A DNA stretch of 64,000 nt from JADHUC01 sp964617665 (GTDB lineage: Bacteria; Planctomycetota; Planctomycetia; Pirellulales; Pirellulaceae): positions 1 through 64,000 of the forward strand of contig CAZUAH010000009.1 in the NCBI GenBank assembly GCA_964617665.1, given 5' to 3'. The position numbers and the translations under genes were made by a program. Below are positions 1 through 8,800 of this stretch, piece after piece (within the stretch, counting starts at the first letter, position 1; every line of letters starts with the position of its first letter). The notes beneath the pieces are model-generated. The model worked only from the letters and a program-made list of their open reading frames with translations, was not told where the DNA came from and ran no database searches.

Positions 1-305
1 GAGTCCCTCAAAATGATCCCCAATCGTGAAGAGAATCTGGGCCGCCGGAGCACATCTTGATTTCGCAAGAATGTGAGCGCACACCTGTAAGTGGATCAGG
101 CCGAGGTTGATCTCGCGGCGATTGGGCTCGCGCGGAGCAACGCCGAACTGAAGCGGTTGCCCTTGGACAGGAAATGAAGGCCAGGGTGGCAGAAAACCGC
201 GCAAGGTTGGTTCTCGCTCAAGCCGATGTGCCTAAGGCAATCGGCACGGCGTTCCGTAATGGCAGACTTCACGTGCGACGCCCTGCAGGGAAGAAGACAC
301 TCTGA
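1..305 (+). pseudogene. floA: Decayed 3' part of a flotillin-like floA gene, cut by the window edge
   Basis: Translated piecewise, this stretch resembles the C-terminal coiled-coil half of the FloA/YqfA flotillin-like scaffold family. Bases 61-87 give FRKNVSAHL, like the family's GKNIGAxL. After an in-frame TAA at 88-90 the same frame gives VDQAEVDLAAI, like DQAEADxxIA. A 1-base loss near 124-126 shifts the frame, and 126-305 then reads ARAEQRRTEAVALGQEMKAR, followed by a segment ending in PKAIGTAFRNG and a stop at 303-305. The family has a matching AKAEERRAMAVA / QEMRARVEEMRAKVV / VPLAMAEA run. One stop and one frameshift make it a pseudogene, unless both are assembly errors. Bases 1-60 show only weak traces. 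The call is by eye from remembered family sequence. Confidence 0.6.
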
Positions 306-448
306 AATTTCGCGAATACCGCGTCAAAAAAGGCTGGATTGCCCTTGCTGCCCCCCAGGTCGCAGATATAATTTTTGCAGTTTCATTTTTTGCACGTCCA
401 GATATTGGGCTTTCAATCCGTGAAGACCTGACGTAGTGGAGCGCCAAA

Positions 449-976
449 ATGCCGAAAGTGACCCTCACAAAGAAGAGGTTCCTCGAAGACCGTCAAGGCA
501 GGACGTTTGCCGACGTCGTAAACGATCCCGAGCAACCTTTCGACGAGGTGCTCAAGTTCTTCAGCGATCAAGATCGGCATCGGCGTATGGAGGAATCGGA
601 GATACACCACGACAGGGCCCCATTGGCGGGCGTTGTACGCGAGCTTGAATCGGTGCCAGCCATCAATCAGTTTCTCGCTTCGAAGCATCCCCGGCGCACT
701 CAGCGTTTACGTCAAGTGGTCGGAGTCGTGGTTCGCATAATCATGGAGCGTCGGGGTTGGGGAAAGACTGGTAAGAAAGGTTCCCTGGGTGTTCGCCGCT
801 CGGTGGCTCGGGGCGACGAAACGCCAGGTGTATACCACAACACTGGCGGATTGGCCTTCTGGTTCATCCGTGGCGAACGATACGTGCGCAAGGAAGGCAT
901 GCCGTTCCGCTCCGTGCGAGAGCGCTGCCAGGAATATGAGTCTACCCATTCTCAGCAACCCCCGGCTCAAGTGTGA
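449..976 (+). CDS. Hypothetical protein, 175 aa
   Basis: This is a basic soluble protein with no signal peptide or membrane segment. The N-terminal third (KKRFLEDRQGRTFADVV, then FDEVLKFFSDQDRHRRMEE) looks helical and charged. The C-terminal third ends in FRSVRERCQEYE, also helical. A weak GGAG lies about 8 bases before the ATG. I recognise no family. It stands alone between the floA-like and csrA-like remnants. The shorter frames inside it on both strands look like shadows, because only this frame has normal protein composition. Confidence 0.6.
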   Translation: MPKVTLTKKRFLEDRQGRTFADVVNDPEQPFDEVLKFFSDQDRHRRMEESEIHHDRAPLAGVVRELESVPAINQFLASKHPRRTQRLRQVVGVVVRIIMERRGWGKTGKKGSLGVRRSVARGDETPGVYHNTGGLAFWFIRGERYVRKEGMPFRSVRERCQEYESTHSQQPPAQV

Positions 977-1044
977 CCGTCGCGACGGCCGCAAGTCTCG
1001 TGAAGTTGAGGAAGGATTGTACCCGAGGCGAAATTAGTCAAGCC

Positions 1045-1154
1045 ATGCTGTTCTGAGCCGAAAGCGTTCGGAGTGTATTCAGACTGGCGACGACATAGTG
1101 GTCACGGTGCTGGTGACCGAAGACCAACTCGTGATGGCAAGACGCTGGATCTAG
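1045..1154 (+). pseudogene. csrA: Frameshifted remnant of csrA
   Basis: From 1053 the frame reads LSRKRSECIQTGDDIVVTVL and runs to a TAG at 1152-1154. CsrA proteins begin MLVLSRKRxExIxIGDDIxITVV, so the match covers almost the whole first half of the small RNA-binding translational regulator. An ATG-CTG sits at 1045-1050, but one base is missing before TTCTGAGC. Restoring one G would give MLVLSRKR in a single frame. The second half, normally KVRLGIEAPxxVxVHR, is not recognisable. It is therefore a truncated, frameshifted copy. A sequencing indel could explain the start but not the lost C-terminus. Confidence 0.7.
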
Positions 1155-1234
1155 AGGCTGGCAAACAGTACGGCAGCCTAGTCATATCACGCTAGGACTC
1201 GGCAAACTTTCACACCCTTTGACGGAGGGCAGAA

Positions 1235-1444
1235 ATGCCAACAGGCAAAATCAGAAAACTAGTCTCAGAACGTGGGTTTGGGTTCATCGAAGGAGAAGGA
1301 GACGATCTGTTCTTTCACCACTCGGCAATCCAAGGCGTTGCCTTCGAAGAACTTCGCGAAGGCCAAGCGGTGGAGTACGAAGTAGGGCAAGGGCGCAAAG
1401 GTCCGTGTGCTACCTCCGTCCAAGTGGCCGCACCGACGAATTAG
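1235..1444 (+). CDS. Cold-shock domain protein (CspA family)
   Basis: The protein is 69 aa, the normal length of a single cold-shock domain. It has both nucleic-acid-binding signatures: RNP1-like GFGFIEGEG at about residues 14-22 and RNP2-like DLFFHHSAI at about 24-32. This fold binds single-stranded RNA and DNA and acts as an RNA chaperone in the cytoplasm. GGAGGG at 1224-1229 is 5 bases from the ATG, a strong ribosome site that fixes the start. The gene lies just downstream of the csrA remnant and 73 bases before the SET gene, so it could be co-transcribed with it. An overlapping longer frame from 1219 is a shadow. Confidence 0.93.
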   Translation: MPTGKIRKLVSERGFGFIEGEGDDLFFHHSAIQGVAFEELREGQAVEYEVGQGRKGPCATSVQVAAPTN

Positions 1445-1517
1445 ACGAACTGCACTGCTCAATCGCGTCTGAGGAAGACTAACGAGCGCTATTACCTTGC
1501 TGAGGAGATGCCCCATC

Positions 1518-1997
1518 ATGGAAGACTCCCAGACGAGTAGGCATTGCGAGGATCACGCAAGAAAAGATGTCCGCGTCGGCAGGTCTAATGTCGGCAAAGG
1601 TGTCTTTTCACAGCGATGGTTTCGGCCCCAACAAATGATTGGCGAGATCGAGGGGCAGGTGGTTTACGATGAAGAATACGGCTCGGATTACTGCATGTAT
1701 ATCGGCGATGGGCGATGTTTGGAGCCTGAATCCCCCTTTCGCTTTGTGAACCACAGTTGCGAGCCAAACTGCGAATTTGACTGGTACGACTTGCGCGTTG
1801 AAGACGAGCCTTCGGTGACGAGACGTGTCTTTCTGTTTGCGCTTCGGACCATCAGACCAGGGGATGAATTGACCATCGACTACAACTGGTCGGCATCTTC
1901 CGCAATTCGATGCCGATGCAAAGCTCCATCTTGCCGCGGCTGGATCGTCGATGAACAAGAATTGACCGAGGTATCGGCCAAAGCCAGAAGTACCTGA
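1518..1997 (+). CDS. SET-domain protein lysine methyltransferase-like
   Basis: This 159-aa protein is a compact SET domain. SET enzymes transfer a methyl group from S-adenosylmethionine to protein lysines. Visible motifs are the cofactor/active-site FVNHSCEPNCE at residues 76-86, the GDELTIDYN motif at 115-123, and a post-SET-like cysteine cluster C132-x-C134-x4-C139. The N-terminal VGRSNVGKGVF at about 20-30 fits the SET-N strand. I start at ATG 1518 because GAGGAG at 1502-1507 precedes it by 10 bases; the longer frame opens only with a TTG at 1497. The histone-type post-SET motif suggests a bacterial or laterally acquired homologue of eukaryote-like SET proteins. The target cannot be told from sequence. 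Confidence 0.88.
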   Translation: MEDSQTSRHCEDHARKDVRVGRSNVGKGVFSQRWFRPQQMIGEIEGQVVYDEEYGSDYCMYIGDGRCLEPESPFRFVNHSCEPNCEFDWYDLRVEDEPSVTRRVFLFALRTIRPGDELTIDYNWSASSAIRCRCKAPSCRGWIVDEQELTEVSAKARST

Positions 1998-2108
1998 TTT
2001 GCGAATTTCGCGGCTCACGCCAGCCGTCGGGATCGTTCGAATAACGCAGACCGCGGTACCCTCTGGCGATCTCCATGGAGAGTTCTCAACATAGCTCCCA
2101 TTGGATGC

Positions 2109-2390
2109 TCATCGACCTTCAAAGGCGTAGCCGCAATCACAGGTTTTCCGACGCACATGAACCGAAACATGGCATTTCGGACATTCCTTGTTCCACGATT
2201 TCTGTCCCGTCTTCTTTGCCTTCGACTTCCGTTTTCTTTCTGACCGAAGCCGTTGTTCTCGTGGAGCGTCGGCTTGAAGCATGGCGCATTGGGGATGGAT
2301 ACCATCGCGTGAATAGGACGATTTGCCACAAATCGGACAGATCTTCTTCCCACTATCTTGAATCATAGGCGCATGCCTTGCATCGTTCAT
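2109..2390 (-). CDS. Small two-zinc-ribbon protein, copy A
   Basis: This 93-aa protein has two candidate metal sites: C18-x2-C21 with H32 and C35, and C70-x2-C73 with C84-x-C86. A lysine/arginine-rich linker (about residues 44-68) joins them. It is clearly paralogous to the protein at 42574-42852. Both share KKICPxCGKxSYS, the HPQC segment, and CPKCxVxVHVRRKxCDCGxxF. The function is unknown; the layout suggests nucleic-acid or ribosome binding, but that is inference. The upstream ribosome site is weak, and Met9 at 2366 is an alternative start. The overlapping frames at 2015-2353 are shadows. Confidence 0.75.
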   Translation of the reverse strand: MNDARHAPMIQDSGKKICPICGKSSYSRDGIHPQCAMLQADAPREQRLRSERKRKSKAKKTGQKSWNKECPKCHVSVHVRRKTCDCGYAFEGR

Positions 2391-2454
2391 GTTGCACCGT
2401 TGTTAGTTCGCGTTTCTGACTGATGAAAAGTCTCGTCCATCATGAAGAATACGT

Positions 2455-3213
2455 TCAATCCTTCGTCCTGCGCACCTTGTAATTCCCACGACTATCGTCG
2501 TAGTCGAGTTCAATCAGCTTCTTTGCCTCTATGTCTACTAGCAGATCCGAGAAGCTCTGATAGCCGTAGGATCCCTCGTTAAAGCCAGGATGCACTCGTC
2601 GAATGGCCTGTTTGAGCATTGACCCCCACACCTGGTCGTAATCCCGTCCCACGGAGTCCAGAACCTCCAAGACTTGGTCAATGATCTCTTGCTGTTTGTC
2701 CTTCTTCGTCCTGCCCTTCTTGGGCGCAGCCTTTGTCTTCTTGGCCGCCCGAATCAGATCGTCGTAGTAGATGAACTCGTCGCAATTCGCGATCAGCAAG
2801 TCCGATGTAGAGCTTCTTACGCCACAGCCGATGACGCGTTTGTCGTTTTCTTTCAATTTGGAAACGAGTGGCGAAAAATCGCTGTCACCGGAAATGAGCG
2901 CGAAAGCATCTATGTGCTCTTTGGAATAGCAGAGATCGAGCGCATCCACGACCATTCGGATGTCGGCGCTGTTCTTGCCACTTACCTTGCTCTGAGGAAT
3001 GTCGATCAGTTCAATCCCCTGGGCGTGAAACTCATTCACCGAATCCCGGTAGTTGCTCCAATCGCAATAGGCGCGTTTGTAGACGATACGGCCTTTCTCC
3101 AGCAGTCGCTTCAAGACCAATTGGATCTGGAATCTCCCTCCCTTCATTCCTCGGACGCCAATGGCCAGGTTCTCGAAGTCTACAAATACGGCGAAGAGTG
3201 GTTCTGCGGACAT
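2455..3213 (-). CDS. NYN-domain (LabA/DUF88) protein with C-terminal OST-HTH domain
   Basis: This 252-aa cytoplasmic protein has an N-terminal NYN domain of the PIN-like nuclease fold. Acidic active-site candidates are D12 and N15 in VDFENLA, D84 in SADIRMVVDALD, and D110 and D112 in SGDSDFSPLV. A basic linker at about 157-173 leads to an OST-HTH/LOTUS-like domain at about 175-245, containing VWGSMLKQAIRRVHPGF and YQSFSDLL. NYN-OST proteins are thought to be RNA-linked nucleases or RNA-binding regulators. All acidic residues expected for metal binding seem present, so activity is plausible. The gene is followed on the same strand by the zinc-ribbon gene 64 bases downstream. Confidence 0.9.
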   Translation of the reverse strand: MSAEPLFAVFVDFENLAIGVRGMKGGRFQIQLVLKRLLEKGRIVYKRAYCDWSNYRDSVNEFHAQGIELIDIPQSKVSGKNSADIRMVVDALDLCYSKEHIDAFALISGDSDFSPLVSKLKENDKRVIGCGVRSSTSDLLIANCDEFIYYDDLIRAAKKTKAAPKKGRTKKDKQQEIIDQVLEVLDSVGRDYDQVWGSMLKQAIRRVHPGFNEGSYGYQSFSDLLVDIEAKKLIELDYDDSRGNYKVRRTKD

Positions 3214-3278
3214 AGTGGATGATGATGGTAGTTTTGAAAGAGGTCACGATCAGGGATCGACGATTCAAGAATGCGACG

Positions 3279-3617
3279 TCACGAAGGGGAGTTTCCGCCA
3301 CTCCGGCGTTCCATTCTCATTAACTTCTGTTTGGCGGCCGTTTTGACTTTCTCCAGTGGCTCCGCCATTGCAAGAACGGCGTTTAGATCATCCACGGCTT
3401 GCGGACTATCGCCGCTGGCGTCGCGGACCGCAGCTCGGTTGTAGAGGGCCATAGCTTTCACGTCGGGAGGGATGCCTTCCATGTCGACCGTAGCGGTGTA
3501 ATCGTCTATCGCGCCCGTGTGGTCACGCTTCTTCGCCTTCTCCATTCCCCGCTTGTACAGCCACAAGCCCTTGCCGCGATGGGACGACCTGCTTTTCAGC
3601 CAGTTGAAGAATCCCAT
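3279..3617 (-). CDS. Small TPR-like protein
   Basis: This 112-aa protein begins MGFFNWLK and has one to two TPR-like helix pairs (GMEKAKKRDHTGAIDDYTA, then KAMALYNRAAVRDASGD and AVDDLNAVL). TPR modules mediate protein contacts. I choose ATG 3617 because GGAAGGA lies about 9 bases upstream on the minus strand. The frame stays open upstream past an ATG at 3683, back to a TAG near 3870. That extension encodes a hydrophobic segment (AYLSVAVTIFVGSGAAFTAI) with no start codon for it, so it may be the end of a decayed membrane-protein gene. The gene lies 65 bases upstream of the NYN gene on the same strand. Confidence 0.7.
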   Translation of the reverse strand: MGFFNWLKSRSSHRGKGLWLYKRGMEKAKKRDHTGAIDDYTATVDMEGIPPDVKAMALYNRAAVRDASGDSPQAVDDLNAVLAMAEPLEKVKTAAKQKLMRMERRSGGNSPS

Positions 3618-4224
3618 GTCTTGCCGTCCTTCCGTGCGAGTGAGCCAGTAAGCAGATGGGCACGGGAACCCGTTTGCCGCCATTGCATCGCAGTCTATGG
3701 AAGAGAGACCGGAGGGGCCCTCCGTTGCGTCTCCAGTGGCTTGGAGTGCATCACATGCTATTGCTGTAAATGCAGCCCCAGAACCTACAAATATTGTAAC
3801 TGCAACGCTGAGGTATGCAAGGTGGCACAGGATGCGTCTGCTGAGAATTCGGTCAGTTAGCAGCTAGTGTCCGATTTCGATCACAGTACAACTTGGCGCG
3901 TTTGCGATCTGGCAACGTGGCCATTCTTTCTTCCAGTCGATTCTCCTGAGAGATCTATCGGTCATCACTTGCGGGAAGATGCTTGGCCGATGTAGCAGGT
4001 CGCTTCACGGTTGCTCATCCATTTGCGCGTCTCGATCCACTTGTGTAGTCATGCGCAGCATCACGAAGACAGCGATCGCTATTCGCAGTTCTGCAGCGGT
4101 TGTGTGCCCAATCGCATCAGAGAGGACGCGGCCCCGCTGCTTGACGGTCCTTCATCGGTTCTGATACGCTCGGGATCAGGCGGATTCCGCTCGTTTGACA
4201 CGTTAGTGACAGGGCCCGTCATCG
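3618..4224. other. Stretch without a supported gene
   Basis: About 600 bases separate the minus-strand TPR gene from the histidine kinase. On the minus strand an open frame without a start (about 3868 down to 3618) encodes a hydrophobic segment in frame with the TPR gene. On the plus strand, short frames from 3979 and 4011 run towards or into the kinase but have shadow-like composition. I see no convincing promoter, tRNA or repeat. The region must hold the kinase promoter. Confidence 0.5.
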
Positions 4225-5139
4225 ATGCCTCAGGGACGTTCTCTCCAACAGTCGATCACCTTGGCGATCATCATGATCGCGCTGCTTGCGGTATTGACTG
4301 TGGGGTGGGTGCTGTTGAACGTATTCGGAGCGATGGACAGGCCGAGTTCAGCAGGTTGGCACTGGACGTTTCTTTCCGTCGGTACGGCCTTCATCGTGAT
4401 CTTGGTCGTTGGCGTGGTGCAGTACTTGGTGTTGTCAGTCAAGGCGATCAACCTCACTCGCCGACAATCCAACTTCATCGACAGCGTCACGCACGAGTTG
4501 AAATCACCGATCGCCTCGATGAAGCTCTATTTACAGACGCTGCGCCGTCGTCAGGTGAGCCAGGAACAACAGACAACGTTCTATGCCTTCATGCTGGAGG
4601 ATATCGAGCGGCTTGATCGGCTGATCAACCAGATGCTGGATGCTGGACGGTTGGACTCGGGCCGCGTCGACGGGGAAGCCGAGGATGTGCCTCTGGCGGA
4701 CTTGCTGAAAGAATGCGCCGACGCGGTTTGCCTTAGCTATCGAGTTCTTCCGACGACTGTTCGATTGGACGTGGAACCATGCGTCGTTCGGGCCAGACGC
4801 GTCGACCTGGAACTGATCTTCCGCAACCTGTTGGACAACGCTGTGAAATATGCGGGTTCCGATCCGCAGGTTGAAGTCACGCTGAGGTCCGACACCGATG
4901 GACGCGCGATCACGCAAATCGCGGATAATGGCAAAGGGATCCCTGCCAATCTGCGACGGAAGATCTTTGGACGATTTGTCCGTTTGGGTCTTGAATTGGA
5001 GCGAGAGAAACCCGGTACAGGCTTGGGACTCTACATCGTGCGTACGCTCGTCAAGCGACTTCGCGGTCGCATCCGAGTGCGAGATGGGGACGATGGGCAT
5101 GGAACCGTTTTCGAGGTACAGCTTCCGATAGGATCATGA
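4225..5139 (+). CDS. Sensor histidine kinase
   Basis: This 304-aa membrane kinase has two N-terminal transmembrane helices (about 11-33 and 49-72) enclosing a very short outside loop of about 15 residues, then the kinase core. The phosphoacceptor is H90 in the H-box SVTHELKSPIASMK. The N-box is NLLDNAVKYA (N205), G1 is DNGKGIP (D234), the F-box is RKIFGRF and G2 is GTGLGLY at 264-270. All catalytic boxes are intact. There is no HAMP or PAS domain, so sensing is probably within the membrane or by a partner. The stop overlaps the next start as ATGA at 5136-5139, so it is co-translated with its regulator. The ribosome site before ATG 4225 is weak. Confidence 0.95.
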   Translation: MPQGRSLQQSITLAIIMIALLAVLTVGWVLLNVFGAMDRPSSAGWHWTFLSVGTAFIVILVVGVVQYLVLSVKAINLTRRQSNFIDSVTHELKSPIASMKLYLQTLRRRQVSQEQQTTFYAFMLEDIERLDRLINQMLDAGRLDSGRVDGEAEDVPLADLLKECADAVCLSYRVLPTTVRLDVEPCVVRARRVDLELIFRNLLDNAVKYAGSDPQVEVTLRSDTDGRAITQIADNGKGIPANLRRKIFGRFVRLGLELEREKPGTGLGLYIVRTLVKRLRGRIRVRDGDDGHGTVFEVQLPIGS

Positions 5140-5873
5140 GCATGGCTGAGAAAGCACATATCCTCGTCGTGGAGGACGAACAGCACTTGGCCACTGGGAT
5201 CAAGTACAACCTGGACGCGGAAGGTTATCGCGTAACAACGGTCGGCGACGGGCCGTCGGCGTTGGCAGCGGTCGAGGAGAATGCCGGCGACATCGATCTG
5301 GTAGTCCTCGACCTGATGTTGCCGGGAATGAGCGGATACGCAGTGTGCGAATCGCTTCGTGCCCGAGACAAGAACCTGCCCGTGCTGATCCTCTCGGCGC
5401 GGACGCTGGCCGAAGACCGAGCTCGTGGATTCGACGTTGGCGCCAATCAGTATCTCACCAAACCGTTCGATCTGGACGAGTTCCTCAGCCGGATCAGAAA
5501 CCTGCTGGAGCTTCACGGTTCCGGTGTGCAACAATCGGAAGCGGAGCCGAGCCGGGTCATGGTGTTCGAGTTCGGGGACGTCGTAGTCAACTTCGACACA
5601 TTCGAAGTCACTGTCGGCGATCAACCAGTGCGGATGACGCAACTGGAGATGAGCCTGGTTCGCTACTTTGCCGAGAACGAAGGCCGTGTCATTCCGCGAA
5701 ACGAACTGCTGGAAAACGTTTGGGGGCTGCCAGGCAACCTGCAGACGCGGGCACCTGATCAGTTCATCCGCCGACTCCGGAAAGCGTTCGAATCAAACCC
5801 GGCGCAACCGAAGCACTTCCTGACGATTCGCGACGCGGGATATCGCTTCATCGCCCATCCCGATGAGAGTTGA
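5136..5873 (+). CDS. OmpR/PhoB-family response regulator
   Basis: This 245-aa regulator has a receiver domain at about 7-122 with acidic residues E13 and D14, phosphoacceptor D59 in VVLDLMLPG, S88 and conserved K109 in YLTKPFD. A winged-helix DNA-binding domain follows at about 145-240 (VRMTQLEMSLVRYFAENEG, ending in IRDAGYRF). It is the cognate partner of the kinase it overlaps. The target genes are not evident. A convergent propeller gene ends 20 bases downstream, leaving little room for separate terminators. Confidence 0.95.
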   Translation: MSMAEKAHILVVEDEQHLATGIKYNLDAEGYRVTTVGDGPSALAAVEENAGDIDLVVLDLMLPGMSGYAVCESLRARDKNLPVLILSARTLAEDRARGFDVGANQYLTKPFDLDEFLSRIRNLLELHGSGVQQSEAEPSRVMVFEFGDVVVNFDTFEVTVGDQPVRMTQLEMSLVRYFAENEGRVIPRNELLENVWGLPGNLQTRAPDQFIRRLRKAFESNPAQPKHFLTIRDAGYRFIAHPDES

Positions 5874-5892
5874 AAACGGGGCCGTCGGTAGA

Positions 5893-8800
5893 CTACTCGA
5901 CAAACTCGGGACGACGTTTTCGTTCGTGTTCGTTCAATTCCTTGAGTAACATCGCCGCTGGGTATTCCGGATCGGCGACCACCTTGATCTCCTGCTCGAA
6001 AGGTTCGCCGTCGACTGTCAATCTGGCAAGGTAGACTCCGGGCGAGACCGGCGGGCCGGTGCGTCGGCTGCGTTGCGGTGCCTTCGGACCTCGGCGAAGA
6101 TCCCACATCACCTGATGCAGACCCTTCTTGTGTTCGGTCGGTAGTTGTCGAATAACGTCTCCGTGGATGTCTCGGATCTCGATCGTAACCTCTTTCGCCT
6201 CCTCACCGAGATAATACGAGATGCCCGTACCGGCATCTGGATTCTGGCCAACGAAGTGGCGATTGCCCGAATGGGACGAACTCAGTGCCCCAGCCCACAG
6301 GACACCGGTCGCCGGTTTGAACAGATACGCGTCCGTGCCCGCGACCTTGCCGGTGAACCCACGTAGTGGCGTCACGTCCAGTACCCAGAGACTTCGGCCA
6401 TGTGTGCCAACGACGATTTCGCTTTCCGTCGGATGCACGGCGATCTCGTGAATCGCTACAGTCGGCAGATTGTTGTTAATTCTGGTCCAGTGTCCGCCAC
6501 GATCCAGTGATGCCCAAATTGCGAATTCGGTTCCGCAGTAGAGTAGATCGGGATTCACCGCGTCCTCGCGTAGGCAGCGAGTCGATCCGTCCGGCAAGTT
6601 GCCAGTAATCGAATGCCACGTCTCGCCGTTGTCTTCGGTTGAGTAGATGTGTGGTGCATCGTTATTACTTCGATGCCCGTCCAACGCAACGTAAGTTCGT
6701 CCCGCTTCATGTCGCGAAGCTTCGATCGAACTGACAAGATACTGCTCAGCCAAGCCCAGGTTCTTGGTGATGTCGTGCCAGTTCTTGCCGCCGTCGCGGG
6801 TCACCCACAACGCCCCATCATCAGATCCCACGTACAAGACATCCGGGTCAAATGGGGATTCAGCTAGAGCTGTGGCGCTGCCGCGATCCGAGGCGGCGAT
6901 CTCCGGCGAGATCTTTCGCAGGTTGTTGCCGCGATCGAGCGAACGAAACACAAAGTTGCCCGCGCAGTACAAAATGCGGGAATTGTGATGTGACAGCGTG
7001 AAGGGCGTTCTCCAATTGAAACGGTAACGCGTGTCCTTCTCCGGTTTAGGGCGGACACTCGCTCGTTCGCCCGTTCGGATATTCACGCGGGCTATCCTTC
7101 CAAATTGGGCTTCGTAGTACACCAAATCGGGCTCATCGGGATCGACGCGACAGACAAAGCCGTCCGCGCCGCCAACTCGATACCAGTCAGCGTTGCTGGG
7201 ACCGTATCTGCCGCGCGTCCGTGATGGTCCTCCCCATGAGCCGTTGTCTTGGAGCCCGCCGTAGACGCGATAGGGTTTTTGCGTGTCCACCGTCACGTCG
7301 TAGAACTGGCCGATCGCCATAATATCGTGGAAGTCCCACGTCTGCCCTCGGTCGTAGCTGACGTACAAACCGCCGTCGCACCCTAGAATCAGGTGCCGAC
7401 CGTCCCGTGGATCGACCCACAGTGCGTGATGATCAGGATGCACGCGAATCGACGCTGTCTTGAATTCGGCACCTCCGTTCTCGGAATAGTGAAATGCGAT
7501 GCCCAAGACATAGACGCGCTGATCGTCGCTGGGGTCGACTCGGATTTGGCTGTAGTAGAACGGACGCGGGTTCAGACTGTTGATCCGATGCCAAGTCTCG
7601 CCGCCGTCTGTCGACTTGTATACGCCGCCTGTGTCGTTGCCAACGGGGCCCTGCTGATCCTGTGCATTTGCACGTTGACCACCGATGTAGGAAGAAAAAG
7701 GCGTAGCGGACGTATTGCCCGGTCGCTTGCCCCACGTGATCTCGAGCGTCTTCTGCTCGTCGCCCCTTTTGATCTTAAGTGGCGACTTCTCGTCCGGTTG
7801 ATGGCTGCGTATGGCTAGGACCAAGTCGTTATAGGTGCCGATCTTCTTGCCGTCCAGCTCGACAACTACGTCGCCTGACTCAAGGCCGGCCTTGCTTGCC
7901 GGTCCGTCTTTCAAGATGCGTTGAAGTACAGCCGGCCCCGAACCGCCACTTCCGCTGATGCCCATATAGGCACCAGCCCGACCGTGACCGATCTTGTCGC
8001 TTTCGACGATCGCAAACACGACGTTTGGATCTTTTCGGTAGTAGCAGAGGCCGATTCGGCCCAACGGTCGTTTGGGCAGTCCTTCGGTAAGCTCCTTCCA
8101 GTTGGCCCCGCCATCGGTCGTCTTGTACAGTCCGCTCCCCGGCCCCCAACGTTTCGCCGGATTGGCGCCCTCGAAACGGTCGCGTTGGCGTTCATACATC
8201 GCCGCCAACAGCGTTTCAGGTTCGCCTGGATGCATGACGATATCAACGCAGCCGGTCTTTTCGTCCACATTCAGGACCTTCTTCCACGTCTTGCCGCCGT
8301 CGGTCGTCTTGTACAGTCCACGTTCTTCGTTCGTGCCCCACAGCCGCCCCAGTGCGCCGGCGTAGACGATATCGGGGTTGGCAGGATGAATCGCGATGCG
8401 TCCAATTTGAAACGATCGTTCCAGCCCCATGTGCGTCCAGGTCTTGCCGCCGTCTACCGACTTGTACACGCCATCGCCCCAAGACACGGAATTGCGGGCG
8501 TTGTGTTCGCCGGTACCGACCCACACAATATCTGGATTCGAGGCCGACACTGCCACATCGCCAATCGAAACGGTGTTTTCCCTCTCAAAAACCGGCTCGA
8601 ATGTCGTCCCGTTGTTGGTTGTCTTGAACAGGCCGCCTGACGCTGTTGCCACGTAGAAGATGATCGGATCGGATTCCACCACTTCGATGTCCACGATCCT
8701 GCCGCCCATCGACGCGGGACCAATCGACCGCCAGTTCAGTGCGCTAACCCAAGAGGGATCAAGCTCCAACACCGGTTTACTTTTTGGCCTCTGCTTTTTC

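Noticed and set aside
4011..4616. 201-codon plus-strand frame overlapping the start of the histidine kinase
   Set aside because: Shares most of its length with the kinase in another frame and has no recognisable domain.
5031..5642. 203-codon minus-strand frame opposite the kinase/regulator junction
   Set aside because: Overlaps two recognised genes with intact motifs.
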